Counted from the stretch's first letter, positions 8,477 through 16,698 are shown. The stretch is DNA of 64,000 nt from Hyphomicrobiales bacterium (GCA_900470095.1 UBZM01000028.1:124001-188000); one strand, 5' to 3'. Program-made: numbers and translations. Notes: generated by a model not told the origin, from the letters alone.

Positions 8477-10063
8477 TCATGATGCCGAAACGCTGCTTCC
8501 GGCCCTGAGGTCGAGCGTGTCGAGCCGGTATTCGCCGCGTTCGTCCGCGTCGAGCTGGGCGACCAGGCCCTGCTCCCAGGCCAGATAGCGCCGGGCGGCA
8601 TCGAGATTGCCGTCATGCCGGTCGTGCACGAAGAACAGATAGTCGATGGCGTCGGCCTCCGCGGGGCAGCCGGGCGAGGTGTCGAGAGTAAGCCCCGCGG
8701 CGCGCCAATCGCTTGCGTCGCCCGTGACCCGGTGAACCGATGTCGCGCCGCATTCCGCGATGTCGCGGCTGGCAAGCGCGGTCGCTGTCTCGTCTCCCGC
8801 AAGCAGGACGCGCCGGCCAGTCACGGCCGGCAGGCGCGGTCGGATCGACCAGGCGGCGCCCGGCAGATGCCCGGCGCGGTAGGCGAGGGAGCCGCGCAGG
8901 TCGAGAAGCAGGTCACCGGCTCGCGCGCGCTCGATCGCCTCACCGCCGCCGATTGCAGGCGGCGCAACAAGGTCGGGAGGCGGTTCGGATACCGCCAGGC
9001 GCCAGTCGACTGGCCAGGCCTCGATCTCGGGAAGCACATAGGTTTCGTAGCCGAGCTGGCGCAGCCAGAACGCAGCGAGCGCGGCGCGCAGCCCGGTATC
9101 GTCGGCCAGGATGACCCGCGCACGGCGGACGCCAATCCATTGATCCGTGGCCTGCACGAGCTGGCCTCCTGGCGCAGAGGCGGCCGCGGCATGTGGCGCT
9201 GCCGCGTGCTCGGCCGGATCGCGCACGTCGAGGAGATAGGTCGTGCGGCCGGGCTCTCCGGCGAGGCCGCTGGCCGCGATGGGGTCGATCCGCCGGATGG
9301 CATGCGTGCGCATGAAGGCGTCGGCGCGCAGACGGCTCGCTGCGGGGGCGACCTGCGGTAGCGGGCAGGCGGCAGAGTTATGCGCGAGCGCACGGCCCGA
9401 CAGCGCCCAGCCCTGCGTGCCGTTTTCGAGCGCCAGAACCACCGCGCCCGGCTGCATCAGCGTCAGGCCCGCGGCGCCGATGATGCTGCGGGTCCGCCCG
9501 GCGCAGTTGATGATGACGGGGGCTTCGCCCAGGCGAAGCGCGTCCCAGCGATGCGCCGCTTCTCCATTCGGAAAGGAGCGCGAGCCCGGGATCGTCATCT
9601 TCGTGTATTCGCCGGCCGAGCGACCATCGAGGAGGTACAGCGACCGGCCCTGCTCCTGCCAGGCGTCCAGAGTGTCCGGACTGATCGCAGGCACGTGCCA
9701 ATGTTCCTCGACCAGCTCGCCCAGCGTCTTGCTCGGCAGATTCACGCCCTTGAACAGGGTATGGCCCGCTGCGGCCCAGGCCGGGGCGCCGCCTTTGATC
9801 CAGTCGATACGGCCGTAACCCATCGCTGCCAGCCGCGTTGCGGCGCGCTCGGCCACCCCATCGCCCTCGTCGACCAGCACGACCGGCACGTCGCGGCGCG
9901 GCACGAGTACCCCGACCAGCGCCTCCAGCCGGCTATAGGGACAGGGCACGGCGAGGAAGGGATGGCCTTCGCCGTACTGGCCCTGTTCGCGCATATCGAG
10001 ACAGGCGATCTCCCCAGGTGCGTGCAGCCGCCGCTTCGCTTCCTGCGGATCGAGCGCCGGCAT
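8477..10063 (-). CDS. Multidomain rhodanese-like protein, one catalytic cysteine
   Basis: This 528-residue protein appears to contain four rhodanese-like modules. Only the second carries an active-site loop with cysteine (VIINCAGRTRS, Cys187); the matching loops of the others read VLVDEGD, ILADDTG and LLAGDET, without cysteine. Rhodaneses carry sulfane sulfur as a cysteine persulfide; the inactive modules may be structural or regulatory. No clear signal peptide is seen. It overlaps the upstream hydrolase stop by one base (TGATG), so translation is probably coupled. Its role in a carboxylic-acid cluster is unclear. Confidence 0.88.
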   Translation of the reverse strand: MPALDPQEAKRRLHAPGEIACLDMREQGQYGEGHPFLAVPCPYSRLEALVGVLVPRRDVPVVLVDEGDGVAERAATRLAAMGYGRIDWIKGGAPAWAAAGHTLFKGVNLPSKTLGELVEEHWHVPAISPDTLDAWQEQGRSLYLLDGRSAGEYTKMTIPGSRSFPNGEAAHRWDALRLGEAPVIINCAGRTRSIIGAAGLTLMQPGAVVLALENGTQGWALSGRALAHNSAACPLPQVAPAASRLRADAFMRTHAIRRIDPIAASGLAGEPGRTTYLLDVRDPAEHAAAPHAAAASAPGGQLVQATDQWIGVRRARVILADDTGLRAALAAFWLRQLGYETYVLPEIEAWPVDWRLAVSEPPPDLVAPPAIGGGEAIERARAGDLLLDLRGSLAYRAGHLPGAAWSIRPRLPAVTGRRVLLAGDETATALASRDIAECGATSVHRVTGDASDWRAAGLTLDTSPGCPAEADAIDYLFFVHDRHDGNLDAARRYLAWEQGLVAQLDADERGEYRLDTLDLRAGSSVSAS

Positions 10064-11034
10064 CAGGCGGCTTCGGCATAGGGCACGGGCTCGCGCCCCG
10101 AGAAGAAGTCATGGAAAGCGGCGTAGACGAGGTCGGGTCGGTGCTCGGCCGGATAGTGCCCGGTCGGAATTGCCCAGCCGCGCACGCCGTCCGCCCATTC
10201 CTGCCAGGCTTCGAGCGGCTTGAAATGCCGGCCGCAATGACTGTTGGAGCCCCACAGGACGAGGACGGGGCAGGCGATCTTGCGCTTGCCGTAATCGGCC
10301 GTGTCCATGGCGAGGTCGAGGGTGACCGTGGCGCGATAATCCTCGCATACGGCATGAATCTGCTCCGGCGTCGTGCAACGCGCGTAGTCGGCCAGCGCCT
10401 CGGGCGTGAAGATCTCGAGCCCGACGCCCTTCTTGTTGAGCTTGTAGCGGATGTAATAGTCGAGATCGGCGCAGATCAGCCGCTCGGGAAACGGCGCCTT
10501 CTGCGCCATGAAGAACCAGTGGTAGGATTCGAGCCCCCAGCCGAGGCTGACATTGGTCAGGACGTGATGGGTCGGCACGATGTCGAGCGCAGCCAGCGCG
10601 GTGACGCGGTCCGGCTGGTCCAGGGCCATGCGAAAGGCGACGCGCGCGCCCCGGTCGTGCCCTGCAACCGCGAACCGATCGAAGCCGAGCGCGTCCATCA
10701 CGTCGAAATTGTCCTCGCCCATGGCGCGGAAACTGTAGCCGGCATGGTCCTCGCCACCGTTGGGCTTGGAGCTGTCGCCATACCCGCGCAGGTCGGTCGC
10801 GACCACCGTGAAGCTCTGAGCCAGCGACGGTGCGATCTTGTGCCAGCTCGACAGATTGAGCGGGTTGCCGTGGATCAGCAGCAAGGGCGGCCCGCTTCCG
10901 GCTATGGCCACCTCGATTTCGGCGCCGCGGGTGCGCAGCCTGCGCCGCTCGAAGCCTGCCATCAGCACGGGGCCATGCGGCAGGAGTGGCGGCCGGTTCG
11001 CCCCGGGTTCTGATCGTTCCAGCATCATCGGCAT
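10063..11034 (-). CDS. Alpha/beta hydrolase, haloacetate dehalogenase (DehH1/fluoroacetate dehalogenase) type
   Basis: This 323-residue alpha/beta hydrolase carries hallmarks of haloacetate dehalogenases. The nucleophile elbow is AGHDRGARVA, with Asp127 in place of serine and carboxylate-binding Arg128 and Arg131. The halide-binding pair His172-Trp173 lies in SYHWFFMAQ. The general-base histidine is near 293 in TGHYPAEH, and the oxyanion region is IHGNPLN. Known members hydrolyse chloro- or fluoroacetate to glycolate. The start could be 11034 or 11028. It reads divergently from the PdxA2 gene, with an ATTGTCGACAAT site between them. A different 2-substituted acid is possible as substrate. Confidence 0.85.
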   Translation of the reverse strand: MPMMLERSEPGANRPPLLPHGPVLMAGFERRRLRTRGAEIEVAIAGSGPPLLLIHGNPLNLSSWHKIAPSLAQSFTVVATDLRGYGDSSKPNGGEDHAGYSFRAMGEDNFDVMDALGFDRFAVAGHDRGARVAFRMALDQPDRVTALAALDIVPTHHVLTNVSLGWGLESYHWFFMAQKAPFPERLICADLDYYIRYKLNKKGVGLEIFTPEALADYARCTTPEQIHAVCEDYRATVTLDLAMDTADYGKRKIACPVLVLWGSNSHCGRHFKPLEAWQEWADGVRGWAIPTGHYPAEHRPDLVYAAFHDFFSGREPVPYAEAA

Positions 11035-11068
11035 TGCTCCACATCGGATCCCATGCGATGAATATCAT

Positions 11069-11080
11069 ATTGTCGACAAT
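11069..11080. promoter_or_regulatory. Perfect operator palindrome ATTGTCGACAAT between hydrolase and pdxA2 genes
   Basis: This exact 12-bp palindrome recurs at 13296-13307 and has near copies at 838, 1024 and 5930. It sits 35 bp before the hydrolase start and 26 bp before the pdxA2-like start, so it can control both divergent genes. Confidence 0.6.
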
Positions 11081-11105
11081 AAGCATCTTGAATCTGAGGG
11101 ATGTC

Positions 11106-12122
11106 ATGGCCGCCATGCAGGATAAGCCTCGCCTCGGCTTCCTCTTCGGAGACGCTACCGGCATCGGTCCCGAGATCGCGGCCAAGGTTCTGGCTGCGGG
11201 CCGCTATCGCGAGCATGTCCGGCTCGTCGCAATCGGCGATCGTCGCGTGCTGGAGCAGGGTGCGCGCGACGCCGGTGTTCAGCTCTCCTGGACCGGCGTC
11301 ACTGAACGCGGCGAGATCGACTGGGACGCCCCCGAGATCCCGCTCGTCGATCTCGGCAATGCCGATCCGGCCCAACTCGGGCGCGGGCAGATATCGGCGG
11401 AATCCGGCCGGATCACAGGCGATACGCTGGCCCGTGCCATCGGCATGGCACAGGATGGGCAGCTGGATGCGATCACCTTCGCGCCGCTGAACAAGGCCGC
11501 GATGTTCGCAGGCGGCTGGCGCTTTCCCGACGAGCACAAGCTGTTCGCGCATCTGCTCAAGCATCACGGCTATTTCTCGGAAATGAACGTACTCGACGGG
11601 CAGTGGATGTCGCGCGTGACCTCGCATGTCTCGCTGCGCGAGGCGCTCGACCTGATCGATGCGCGCGCGATCACCGATGCGGTCGAACTCGTCGATCGGA
11701 TGATGAAGCGCGCCGGGATCGCCAGTCCGCGCATCGCGGTGGCCGCACTCAACCCTCATGCCGGCGAGAACGGCCTGTTCGGCCGCGACGAGATCGAGCT
11801 GATCCGGCCGACGGTGGAGCGGATCGCGGCTGGCGGCATCGGCTGCTCCGGGCCCTATCCCGCCGATACGGTCTATATCCGTGCCTTTGCTGGCGAGTTC
11901 GACAGCGTCGTTGCCATGTATCACGACCAGGGGCAGATCGCGACGAAGCTCAGGGGCTTCAATCGCGGTGTCACGGTGACGGCCGGCCTCGACATCGTCT
12001 TCACGACGCCAGCTCATGGCACAGCATTCGACATTGTCGGCAAGGGCGTCGCCTCACCCGGTGCGCTCCAGAGCGCCGTGGAACTTGCCGGCCGGCTGGC
12101 GACAGTATGCGTCGCCGCTTGA
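11106..12122 (+). CDS. PdxA2-type 4-phosphate dehydrogenase (4-hydroxythreonine-4-phosphate dehydrogenase family)
   Basis: This 338-residue protein of the PdxA family oxidises and decarboxylates a 3-hydroxy-4-phospho acid with NAD. Metal-binding histidines are present: His174 (TSHVSL), His218 (NPHAG) and His273 (YHDQGQ). GDATGIGPEI and TPAHGTAFDIVGKG are also family motifs. PdxA2 paralogues act in sugar-acid catabolism such as threonate and erythronate, normally with a DUF1537 kinase, which is absent here. I start it at ATG 11106, five bases after gaggg. The context with tartrate-type dehydrogenases favours a catabolic role over vitamin B6 synthesis. Confidence 0.9.
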   Translation: MAAMQDKPRLGFLFGDATGIGPEIAAKVLAAGRYREHVRLVAIGDRRVLEQGARDAGVQLSWTGVTERGEIDWDAPEIPLVDLGNADPAQLGRGQISAESGRITGDTLARAIGMAQDGQLDAITFAPLNKAAMFAGGWRFPDEHKLFAHLLKHHGYFSEMNVLDGQWMSRVTSHVSLREALDLIDARAITDAVELVDRMMKRAGIASPRIAVAALNPHAGENGLFGRDEIELIRPTVERIAAGGIGCSGPYPADTVYIRAFAGEFDSVVAMYHDQGQIATKLRGFNRGVTVTAGLDIVFTTPAHGTAFDIVGKGVASPGALQSAVELAGRLATVCVAA

Positions 12123-12125
12123 ACC

Positions 12126-12162
12126 GCCGGGCGGATCGCGGCGCTTCCGCTATCCGCCCGGC
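12126..12162. terminator. Bidirectional terminator-like hairpin between convergent genes
   Basis: GCCGGGCGGAT and ATCCGCCCGGC form a perfect 11-bp stem. Inside the 15-nt loop, GCGG and CCGC can pair further. It occupies nearly all the 45 bp between the convergent pdxA2-like and tartrate-dehydrogenase-like genes. T-runs are lacking on either side, as is common for hairpins in high-GC alphaproteobacteria. Confidence 0.75.
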
Positions 12163-12167
12163 GCCGG

Positions 12168-13259
12168 TCAGCTGGCGGCGTGAGCGAGATTGTCGCCGCG
12201 GAGCGCCTCCAGCACCGCATCGGTCACCGAGCGCGTGGTCGCTGTGCCGCCGAGATCCGGTGTGTGGTTTGCCGCGTCAGCCGTGACACGCTCGATCGCG
12301 CGCATCAGCCGCGCGGCTGCGTCCGCCTCGCCGAGATGGTCGAGCATCATCACGGCGGACCAGAAGCTGGCGATCGGATTGGCGATGCCCTTGCCGGTGA
12401 TGTCGAAGGCGGAGCCGTGGATCGGCTCGAACATCGAGGGAAAACGGCGCTCGGGGTCGAGATTGGCGGTGGGGGCAATGCCGATCGAGCCGGCCAGGGC
12501 TGCGGCGAGGTCCGACAGGATGTCGGCATGAAGGTTCGTCGCCACGATCGTGTCGAGGCTCCGCGGCTTCAGTGTCATGCGGATGGTCATGGCGTCGACC
12601 AGCATCTTGTCCCAGGTCACATCGGGAAACTCGCGTGCCACTTCGGCGGCGATCTCGTCCCACATCACCATGCCGTGGCGCTGCGCGTTCGACTTGGTGA
12701 CGACGGTCAGGAGTTTGCGCGGGCGCGAGCGTGCCATTTCGAAGGCGAAACGCATGATGCGCGTGACCCCGCCGCGGGTGAAGATGGAGACCTCAGTCGC
12801 GATTTCCTCGGGCTGCCCGCGATGCGAGCGCCCGCCCTGTCCGGCATATTCGCCCTCCGAATTCTCGCGCACGATCACCCAGTCGAGATCATCCGGGGAC
12901 ACCCCACGCAGGGGCGGCTCGATGCCTGGAAGGATGCGCGTCGGGCGCACGTTCGCGTATTGGTCGAAGGGCTGGCAGATGGCCAGCCTCAGGCCCCATA
13001 GGGTGACATGATCGGGCACATCGGGCGCGCCGACGGCGCCGAAATAGATCGCGTCGCAATCGCGGATGCGGTCGAGCCCGTCTTCGGGCATCATCCGGCC
13101 ATGGCGCTTGAAATAGTCCGAACCCCAATCGAAATGGGTGAAGTCGAACGCGAAAGTGCCGGATCGGGCGGCGCATAGCGACAGGACTTCCAGCCCTGCT
13201 GCGATCACCTCGGTGCCGATCCCATCGCCGGGAATGGCAGCAACCCTGTAGGTTTTCAT
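12168..13259 (-). CDS. Tartrate dehydrogenase / D-malate-type decarboxylating dehydrogenase
   Basis: This 363-residue enzyme of the isocitrate/isopropylmalate dehydrogenase family belongs with tartrate dehydrogenase/D-malate dehydrogenase (TtuC/DmlA). The motifs are GDGIGTEV, NVRPTRILPG, the diagnostic VRENSEGEYAGQGG loop, the catalytic lysine in VVTKSNAQRHG and HGSAFDITGKGIANP. Such enzymes convert D-malate, tartrate or 3-isopropylmalate using NAD and Mn. It is transcribed away from the MarR gene. A perfect ATTGTCGACAAT lies 37 bp upstream of its start, linking it to the GntR cluster. Confidence 0.93.
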   Translation of the reverse strand: MKTYRVAAIPGDGIGTEVIAAGLEVLSLCAARSGTFAFDFTHFDWGSDYFKRHGRMMPEDGLDRIRDCDAIYFGAVGAPDVPDHVTLWGLRLAICQPFDQYANVRPTRILPGIEPPLRGVSPDDLDWVIVRENSEGEYAGQGGRSHRGQPEEIATEVSIFTRGGVTRIMRFAFEMARSRPRKLLTVVTKSNAQRHGMVMWDEIAAEVAREFPDVTWDKMLVDAMTIRMTLKPRSLDTIVATNLHADILSDLAAALAGSIGIAPTANLDPERRFPSMFEPIHGSAFDITGKGIANPIASFWSAVMMLDHLGEADAAARLMRAIERVTADAANHTPDLGGTATTRSVTDAVLEALRGDNLAHAAS

Positions 13260-13295
13260 CCGCCGGCTCCGTTCATTGCGTGCAATTAATTGCCT

Positions 13296-13307
13296 ATTGT
13301 CGACAAT
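13296..13307. promoter_or_regulatory. Perfect operator palindrome ATTGTCGACAAT upstream of the tartrate dehydrogenase gene
   Basis: This is the second exact copy of the 12-bp palindrome. No other catabolic gene is near, so it most likely controls the minus-strand dehydrogenase whose start codon is at 13259. Confidence 0.6.
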
Positions 13308-13438
13308 TATAGAGCCGCATCAGGAATAGTCTACCTAGTGGGCGAGGAAAACGCTCCGAACTCATCACTCGGTGTGTTCCTGGTGGATTGGAGGCTCGCG
13401 CCCGTACCCGTGGTCGCGCGAACCGGGTAGCTGCTTGA

Positions 13439-13449
13439 CTAATGATTAG
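13439..13449. promoter_or_regulatory. MarR operator-like palindrome inside the efflux-operon promoter
   Basis: CTAAT and ATTAG flank one G, directly overlapping the end of a TTGACT -35 (13435-13440). An ATATAT candidate -10 follows at 13458-13463. The position between -35 and -10 is typical for autorepression by MarR proteins. Transcription would start about 13470, next to the ATG at 13471, implying a leaderless message. Confidence 0.5.
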
Positions 13450-13461
13450 CATGCTACATAT

Positions 13462-13914
13462 ATGCGCACTATGGACGATACCCAGCCTGGATTCGAACGC
13501 AGCTTCCTCACCGAGCTGTCTACGGCCGGCCGCAAACTGCGAACCCTGTTCGACGGTCTTGTGCGTCAGCGTGGCCTGACATTGTCGCGAGCGCGTGCGC
13601 TGCTGCATCTCTCGCGCTGCCCTGCGATCAATCAGACGGAACTCGCCAGTCTGCTGGAGGTCGAGGGTCCGACCGTCGTGCGCCTGCTCGACGGCATGGA
13701 GAAAAACGGCCTGATCGAGCGAAGCGCCATCGACGGCGATCGGCGGGCGAAGCAGATCAGTCTGACTGCGGCCGCCAGACACCAGGTCGAGGAGATTGAG
13801 GAGATCTCCGCCCAGATCGGCCGCGACGTGTTGCGCGAGATCGATCCTGCCGAACTCGAGATCACGATCCGCGTGCTTCGGCAGATGATCCGCAACATGG
13901 AGCCTGGGTCCTGA
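13462..13914 (+). CDS. MarR-family transcriptional regulator (EmrR/SlyA-like)
   Basis: This 150-residue winged-helix regulator shows the MarR recognition region (NQTELASLLEVEGPTVVRLLDGMEKNGLIER) and the wing (DGDRRAKQISLT). It leads a three-gene operon with a 14-TM drug permease and a membrane-fusion protein, the EmrRAB arrangement. It therefore probably represses the pump until a toxic ligand binds. Translation may begin at ATG 13462 or 13471; the promoter layout favours 13471. Confidence 0.92.
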   Translation: MRTMDDTQPGFERSFLTELSTAGRKLRTLFDGLVRQRGLTLSRARALLHLSRCPAINQTELASLLEVEGPTVVRLLDGMEKNGLIERSAIDGDRRAKQISLTAAARHQVEEIEEISAQIGRDVLREIDPAELEITIRVLRQMIRNMEPGS

Positions 13915-13919
13915 GGCCC

Positions 13920-15602
13920 ATGGCCATGGCAACGACCGACGAAACGGAAGCGCGGCATGACGGCCAGGCGGATCATTCGCCGGCGACAGTCCAAGAGCCT
14001 CCCGCTCCTGAGAGCCCCGCTCCGCCGCCGGCAAAGCCCTTTGCCGTTGCCGCGACCTATGTCGCGGCCGCTGTCCTCCTGATCGGTACACAGGGCCTCG
14101 GCATGAACTTCGTCGCTGCCAATACCAATCAGATCCAGGGTGCCTTCGGCGCGACGCAGCTTGAGATCAATTGGCTAATCGCCGCCTATATGGCGCCGAA
14201 TGTCAGCCTGACCCTGATCCTGACCAAGGTCCGGACCCAGTTCGGGCTGCGCCGTTTCGCCGAGCTCGGCATCTGCATCTTCGTCACCGCCTCGCTTCTG
14301 CATCTGTTCGCGCATGATCTCCATTCGGCGATCGGGGTTCGCTTCCTCGCGGGCATGGCCGCCTCGCCCATATCGACCCTCGGCTTCCTCTACATGCTTG
14401 AGGCCTTTCCCCCGGCCAGGAAGATGTCATGGGGCTTGAGCCTTACGCTGACCTGTTCCGCGATCACGCCTACGGTGGCGCGGCTGATCTCGCCGGTCCT
14501 GCTCGATATCGGCCAGTGGCAGGGTCTCTATATGATGGCGATCGGCCTCGCGCTGATTTCGCTTGCCGTGATCTTCTATTTGCCGCTGACGCCGATCCCC
14601 CATGCGAAGGTCCTGCAGCGGCTGGATTTCATCAGCTATCCCTTGATTGCTATCGGCTTTGGCCTGCTGGCGGTCATTCTCGTGATGGGCCGCCTGGTCT
14701 GGTGGCTGGAAGCACCCTGGATCGGCAGGTGCCTTGCCCTCGCCATCCTGTCGCTCGGGCTAGCCGTGGCAATCGAGAACAATCGCGAGACGCCGCTGCT
14801 GAACGTCCGCTGGCTGATGAGCCGGGAAATGCTCCACATCACCGCGGTTCTGCTGGTCTTCCGCATCGTGCTGTCGGAGCAGACTTCGGGTGCACTTGCC
14901 CTGTTCCAGAATCTCGGCCTGCTCAACGAGCAGAGCAGGGGGCTATATGTCGTGATCCTGCTGGCATCGCTGTGCGGCGGGCTCCTCTGCGGCGCCACTC
15001 TCAAGCCCGAGCGCGTGCCGCTGCTGCATGGCGTCGCGCTGCTCTGCATTTGCGCTGGTGCCTCCATGGATAGTCAGGCGACCAATCTGACGCGGCCGGA
15101 CAACATGTATCTGAGCCAGGCCTTGATCGCGTTCGGCGGCGCGCTGTTCCTGCCTCCCGCGATGCTGACCGGTCTCATGGCCGCGCTCCGGCAGGGGCCG
15201 ACCTTTATCACCAGCTTCATCGTGGTCTTCTTGTTCACGCAGAGCCTGGGCGGCCTGATCGGTTCGGCCTTCTTCGGAAGCTTCGTCACGCTCCGCGAGA
15301 AGTTCCATTCCAGTCTTCTCGTTGAGCATTTCTCCCTGTCGGACCCAGCGGTGGCCGAGCGGTTGAGGCAGCTTTCGGCAGGGTACGGAAGGCTGCTCAC
15401 CGACGGACGGCTGCTGAATGCCGAGGGTGTCGCCCTGTTCGCCCAGCAGGCCAGCCGAGAGGCTAATATCCTCGCCTATAACGACGCATTCCTGCTCATC
15501 GCGGTCCTGGCAGGAGCCGCGCTCGGCGGACTGATCATCCATCGTCTCTATGCAAGACTGCGCAGCGCCTGGTTCTTCTCGCGCCAGGCCCAAGCCCTCT
15601 GA
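13920..15602 (+). CDS. MFS drug/proton antiporter, DHA2 (EmrB/FarB-like) family
   Basis: This 560-residue inner-membrane transporter has a proline-rich cytoplasmic N-terminus (about 1-45), then about 14 hydrophobic segments. The family region LEINWLIAAYMAPNVSLTLIL lies near residue 90. Proteins of this type export hydrophobic drugs, fatty acids or phenolics by proton antiport together with an EmrA-type adaptor. It starts 5 bp after the MarR stop and is followed by the adaptor gene. The substrate cannot be told from sequence. Confidence 0.9.
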   Translation: MAMATTDETEARHDGQADHSPATVQEPPAPESPAPPPAKPFAVAATYVAAAVLLIGTQGLGMNFVAANTNQIQGAFGATQLEINWLIAAYMAPNVSLTLILTKVRTQFGLRRFAELGICIFVTASLLHLFAHDLHSAIGVRFLAGMAASPISTLGFLYMLEAFPPARKMSWGLSLTLTCSAITPTVARLISPVLLDIGQWQGLYMMAIGLALISLAVIFYLPLTPIPHAKVLQRLDFISYPLIAIGFGLLAVILVMGRLVWWLEAPWIGRCLALAILSLGLAVAIENNRETPLLNVRWLMSREMLHITAVLLVFRIVLSEQTSGALALFQNLGLLNEQSRGLYVVILLASLCGGLLCGATLKPERVPLLHGVALLCICAGASMDSQATNLTRPDNMYLSQALIAFGGALFLPPAMLTGLMAALRQGPTFITSFIVVFLFTQSLGGLIGSAFFGSFVTLREKFHSSLLVEHFSLSDPAVAERLRQLSAGYGRLLTDGRLLNAEGVALFAQQASREANILAYNDAFLLIAVLAGAALGGLIIHRLYARLRSAWFFSRQAQAL

Positions 15603-15618
15603 ACCGAAACCAGCCATC

Positions 15619-16698
15619 ATGTCGAAAGCCATTCGCTCACCTCGCGCCCTGATTGCGCTGCTGGTTGCAGCAGCCGGTGTGCTGCTCGTGCTCTACGCCT
15701 GGCGGCTGCCGCCCTTCGCGAGCTCGGTCGAGAGCACCGAGAATGCCTATGTCAAAGGCCAGGTCACGATCATCAGCCCGCAACTGGCGGGCTACGTGAA
15801 GGAGGTTGCTGTTCAGGACTTTGAAACGGTGAAGGCCGGTGACCTCATCGTGCAGATCGACGACCGGATCTACGAGCAGCGCCTGCGGCAGGCGCAGGCT
15901 GCTCTTGCCGGCCAGCGCGCCAATCTGGCCAATGCTGATCAATCCCAGCGCGCTGCGGAAGCGCGCCTGCGCTCAGGCGAGGCCCTGATCGCCAGTGCGC
16001 AGGCGGCGGTCGAGACCGCGGAAGCCAATGCCGGGCGCATTCTCGCCCTGCGCGAGAAGGGGATTTCGACGCAGAGCGCCGCCGATCAGGCCAGTCTGGT
16101 GCTCGACCAGGCGCGCGCCAGCCTACGCCAGGCCGAAGCAGCCCTCGATGTTGCCCGGCAGGATCGGCAGTCCATCATCGTCGGGCGTGCCGGGCTGGAG
16201 GCCGCCGTGCGCAATGCCGAGGCAGCGGTGCAACTGGCCGCGATCGATCTGCAGAACACCCGCATCCTGGCACCGCAGGACGGCAAGATGGGCGAGATCG
16301 GCGTGCGGCTCGGGCAATATGTTGCTGTTGGCACGCAACTGGCGTCACTGGTTCCGGCCAGGAAATGGGTGATCGCGAACTTCAAGGAAAACCAGCTTCC
16401 CGGGATGAAGGTCGGCCAGCCGGTGACCTTTACGGTCGATGCGCTGCATCATGCCCCGTTGACCGGGCATGTCCAGGAGTTCTCGCCAGCCACGGGCTCC
16501 GAGTTCAGCATCCTGAAGGCCGACAACGCGACCGGCAATTTTACCAAGATTGCGCAGCGGCTGCCGGTCCGGATCGCCATCGACCAGGACCAGCCTTTGG
16601 CCGAGGATCTGGCGCCCGGCATGTCGGTCATTGTCAGCATCGACACCGCCGCGCCCGCTGAGGCTGCTGTCAAACTATCCAGCGCCGACAAGCGATAA
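15619..16698 (+). CDS. HlyD/EmrA-family membrane-fusion (periplasmic adaptor) protein
   Basis: The 359-residue adaptor has an N-terminal membrane anchor (about 10-30) and a first lipoyl half (VESTENAYVKGQVTIISPQL). A long alpha-helical hairpin rich in A, Q and R (about 85-205) and the second lipoyl half (NTRILAPQDGKMGEIGVRLG) follow. A beta-barrel region completes it. It would connect the DHA2 permease to an outer-membrane channel encoded elsewhere. The ATG at 15619 is chosen since the frame upstream overlaps the permease gene. Confidence 0.92.
   Translation: MSKAIRSPRALIALLVAAAGVLLVLYAWRLPPFASSVESTENAYVKGQVTIISPQLAGYVKEVAVQDFETVKAGDLIVQIDDRIYEQRLRQAQAALAGQRANLANADQSQRAAEARLRSGEALIASAQAAVETAEANAGRILALREKGISTQSAADQASLVLDQARASLRQAEAALDVARQDRQSIIVGRAGLEAAVRNAEAAVQLAAIDLQNTRILAPQDGKMGEIGVRLGQYVAVGTQLASLVPARKWVIANFKENQLPGMKVGQPVTFTVDALHHAPLTGHVQEFSPATGSEFSILKADNATGNFTKIAQRLPVRIAIDQDQPLAEDLAPGMSVIVSIDTAAPAEAAVKLSSADKR

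Noticed and set aside
7261-8802. Long open frame of 513 codons opposite the 7408 dehydrogenase gene
   Set aside because: It lies antisense to a gene with clear family motifs, is arginine-rich and has no recognisable domain; such shadow frames are expected at this GC content. Similar long frames opposite 46943-48406, 49931-51529 and 55419-56927 were rejected likewise.
11106-12122. PdxA of vitamin B6 synthesis
   Set aside because: Context is catabolic, with a shared operator and tartrate-type dehydrogenases; a PdxA2 paralogue is more likely.
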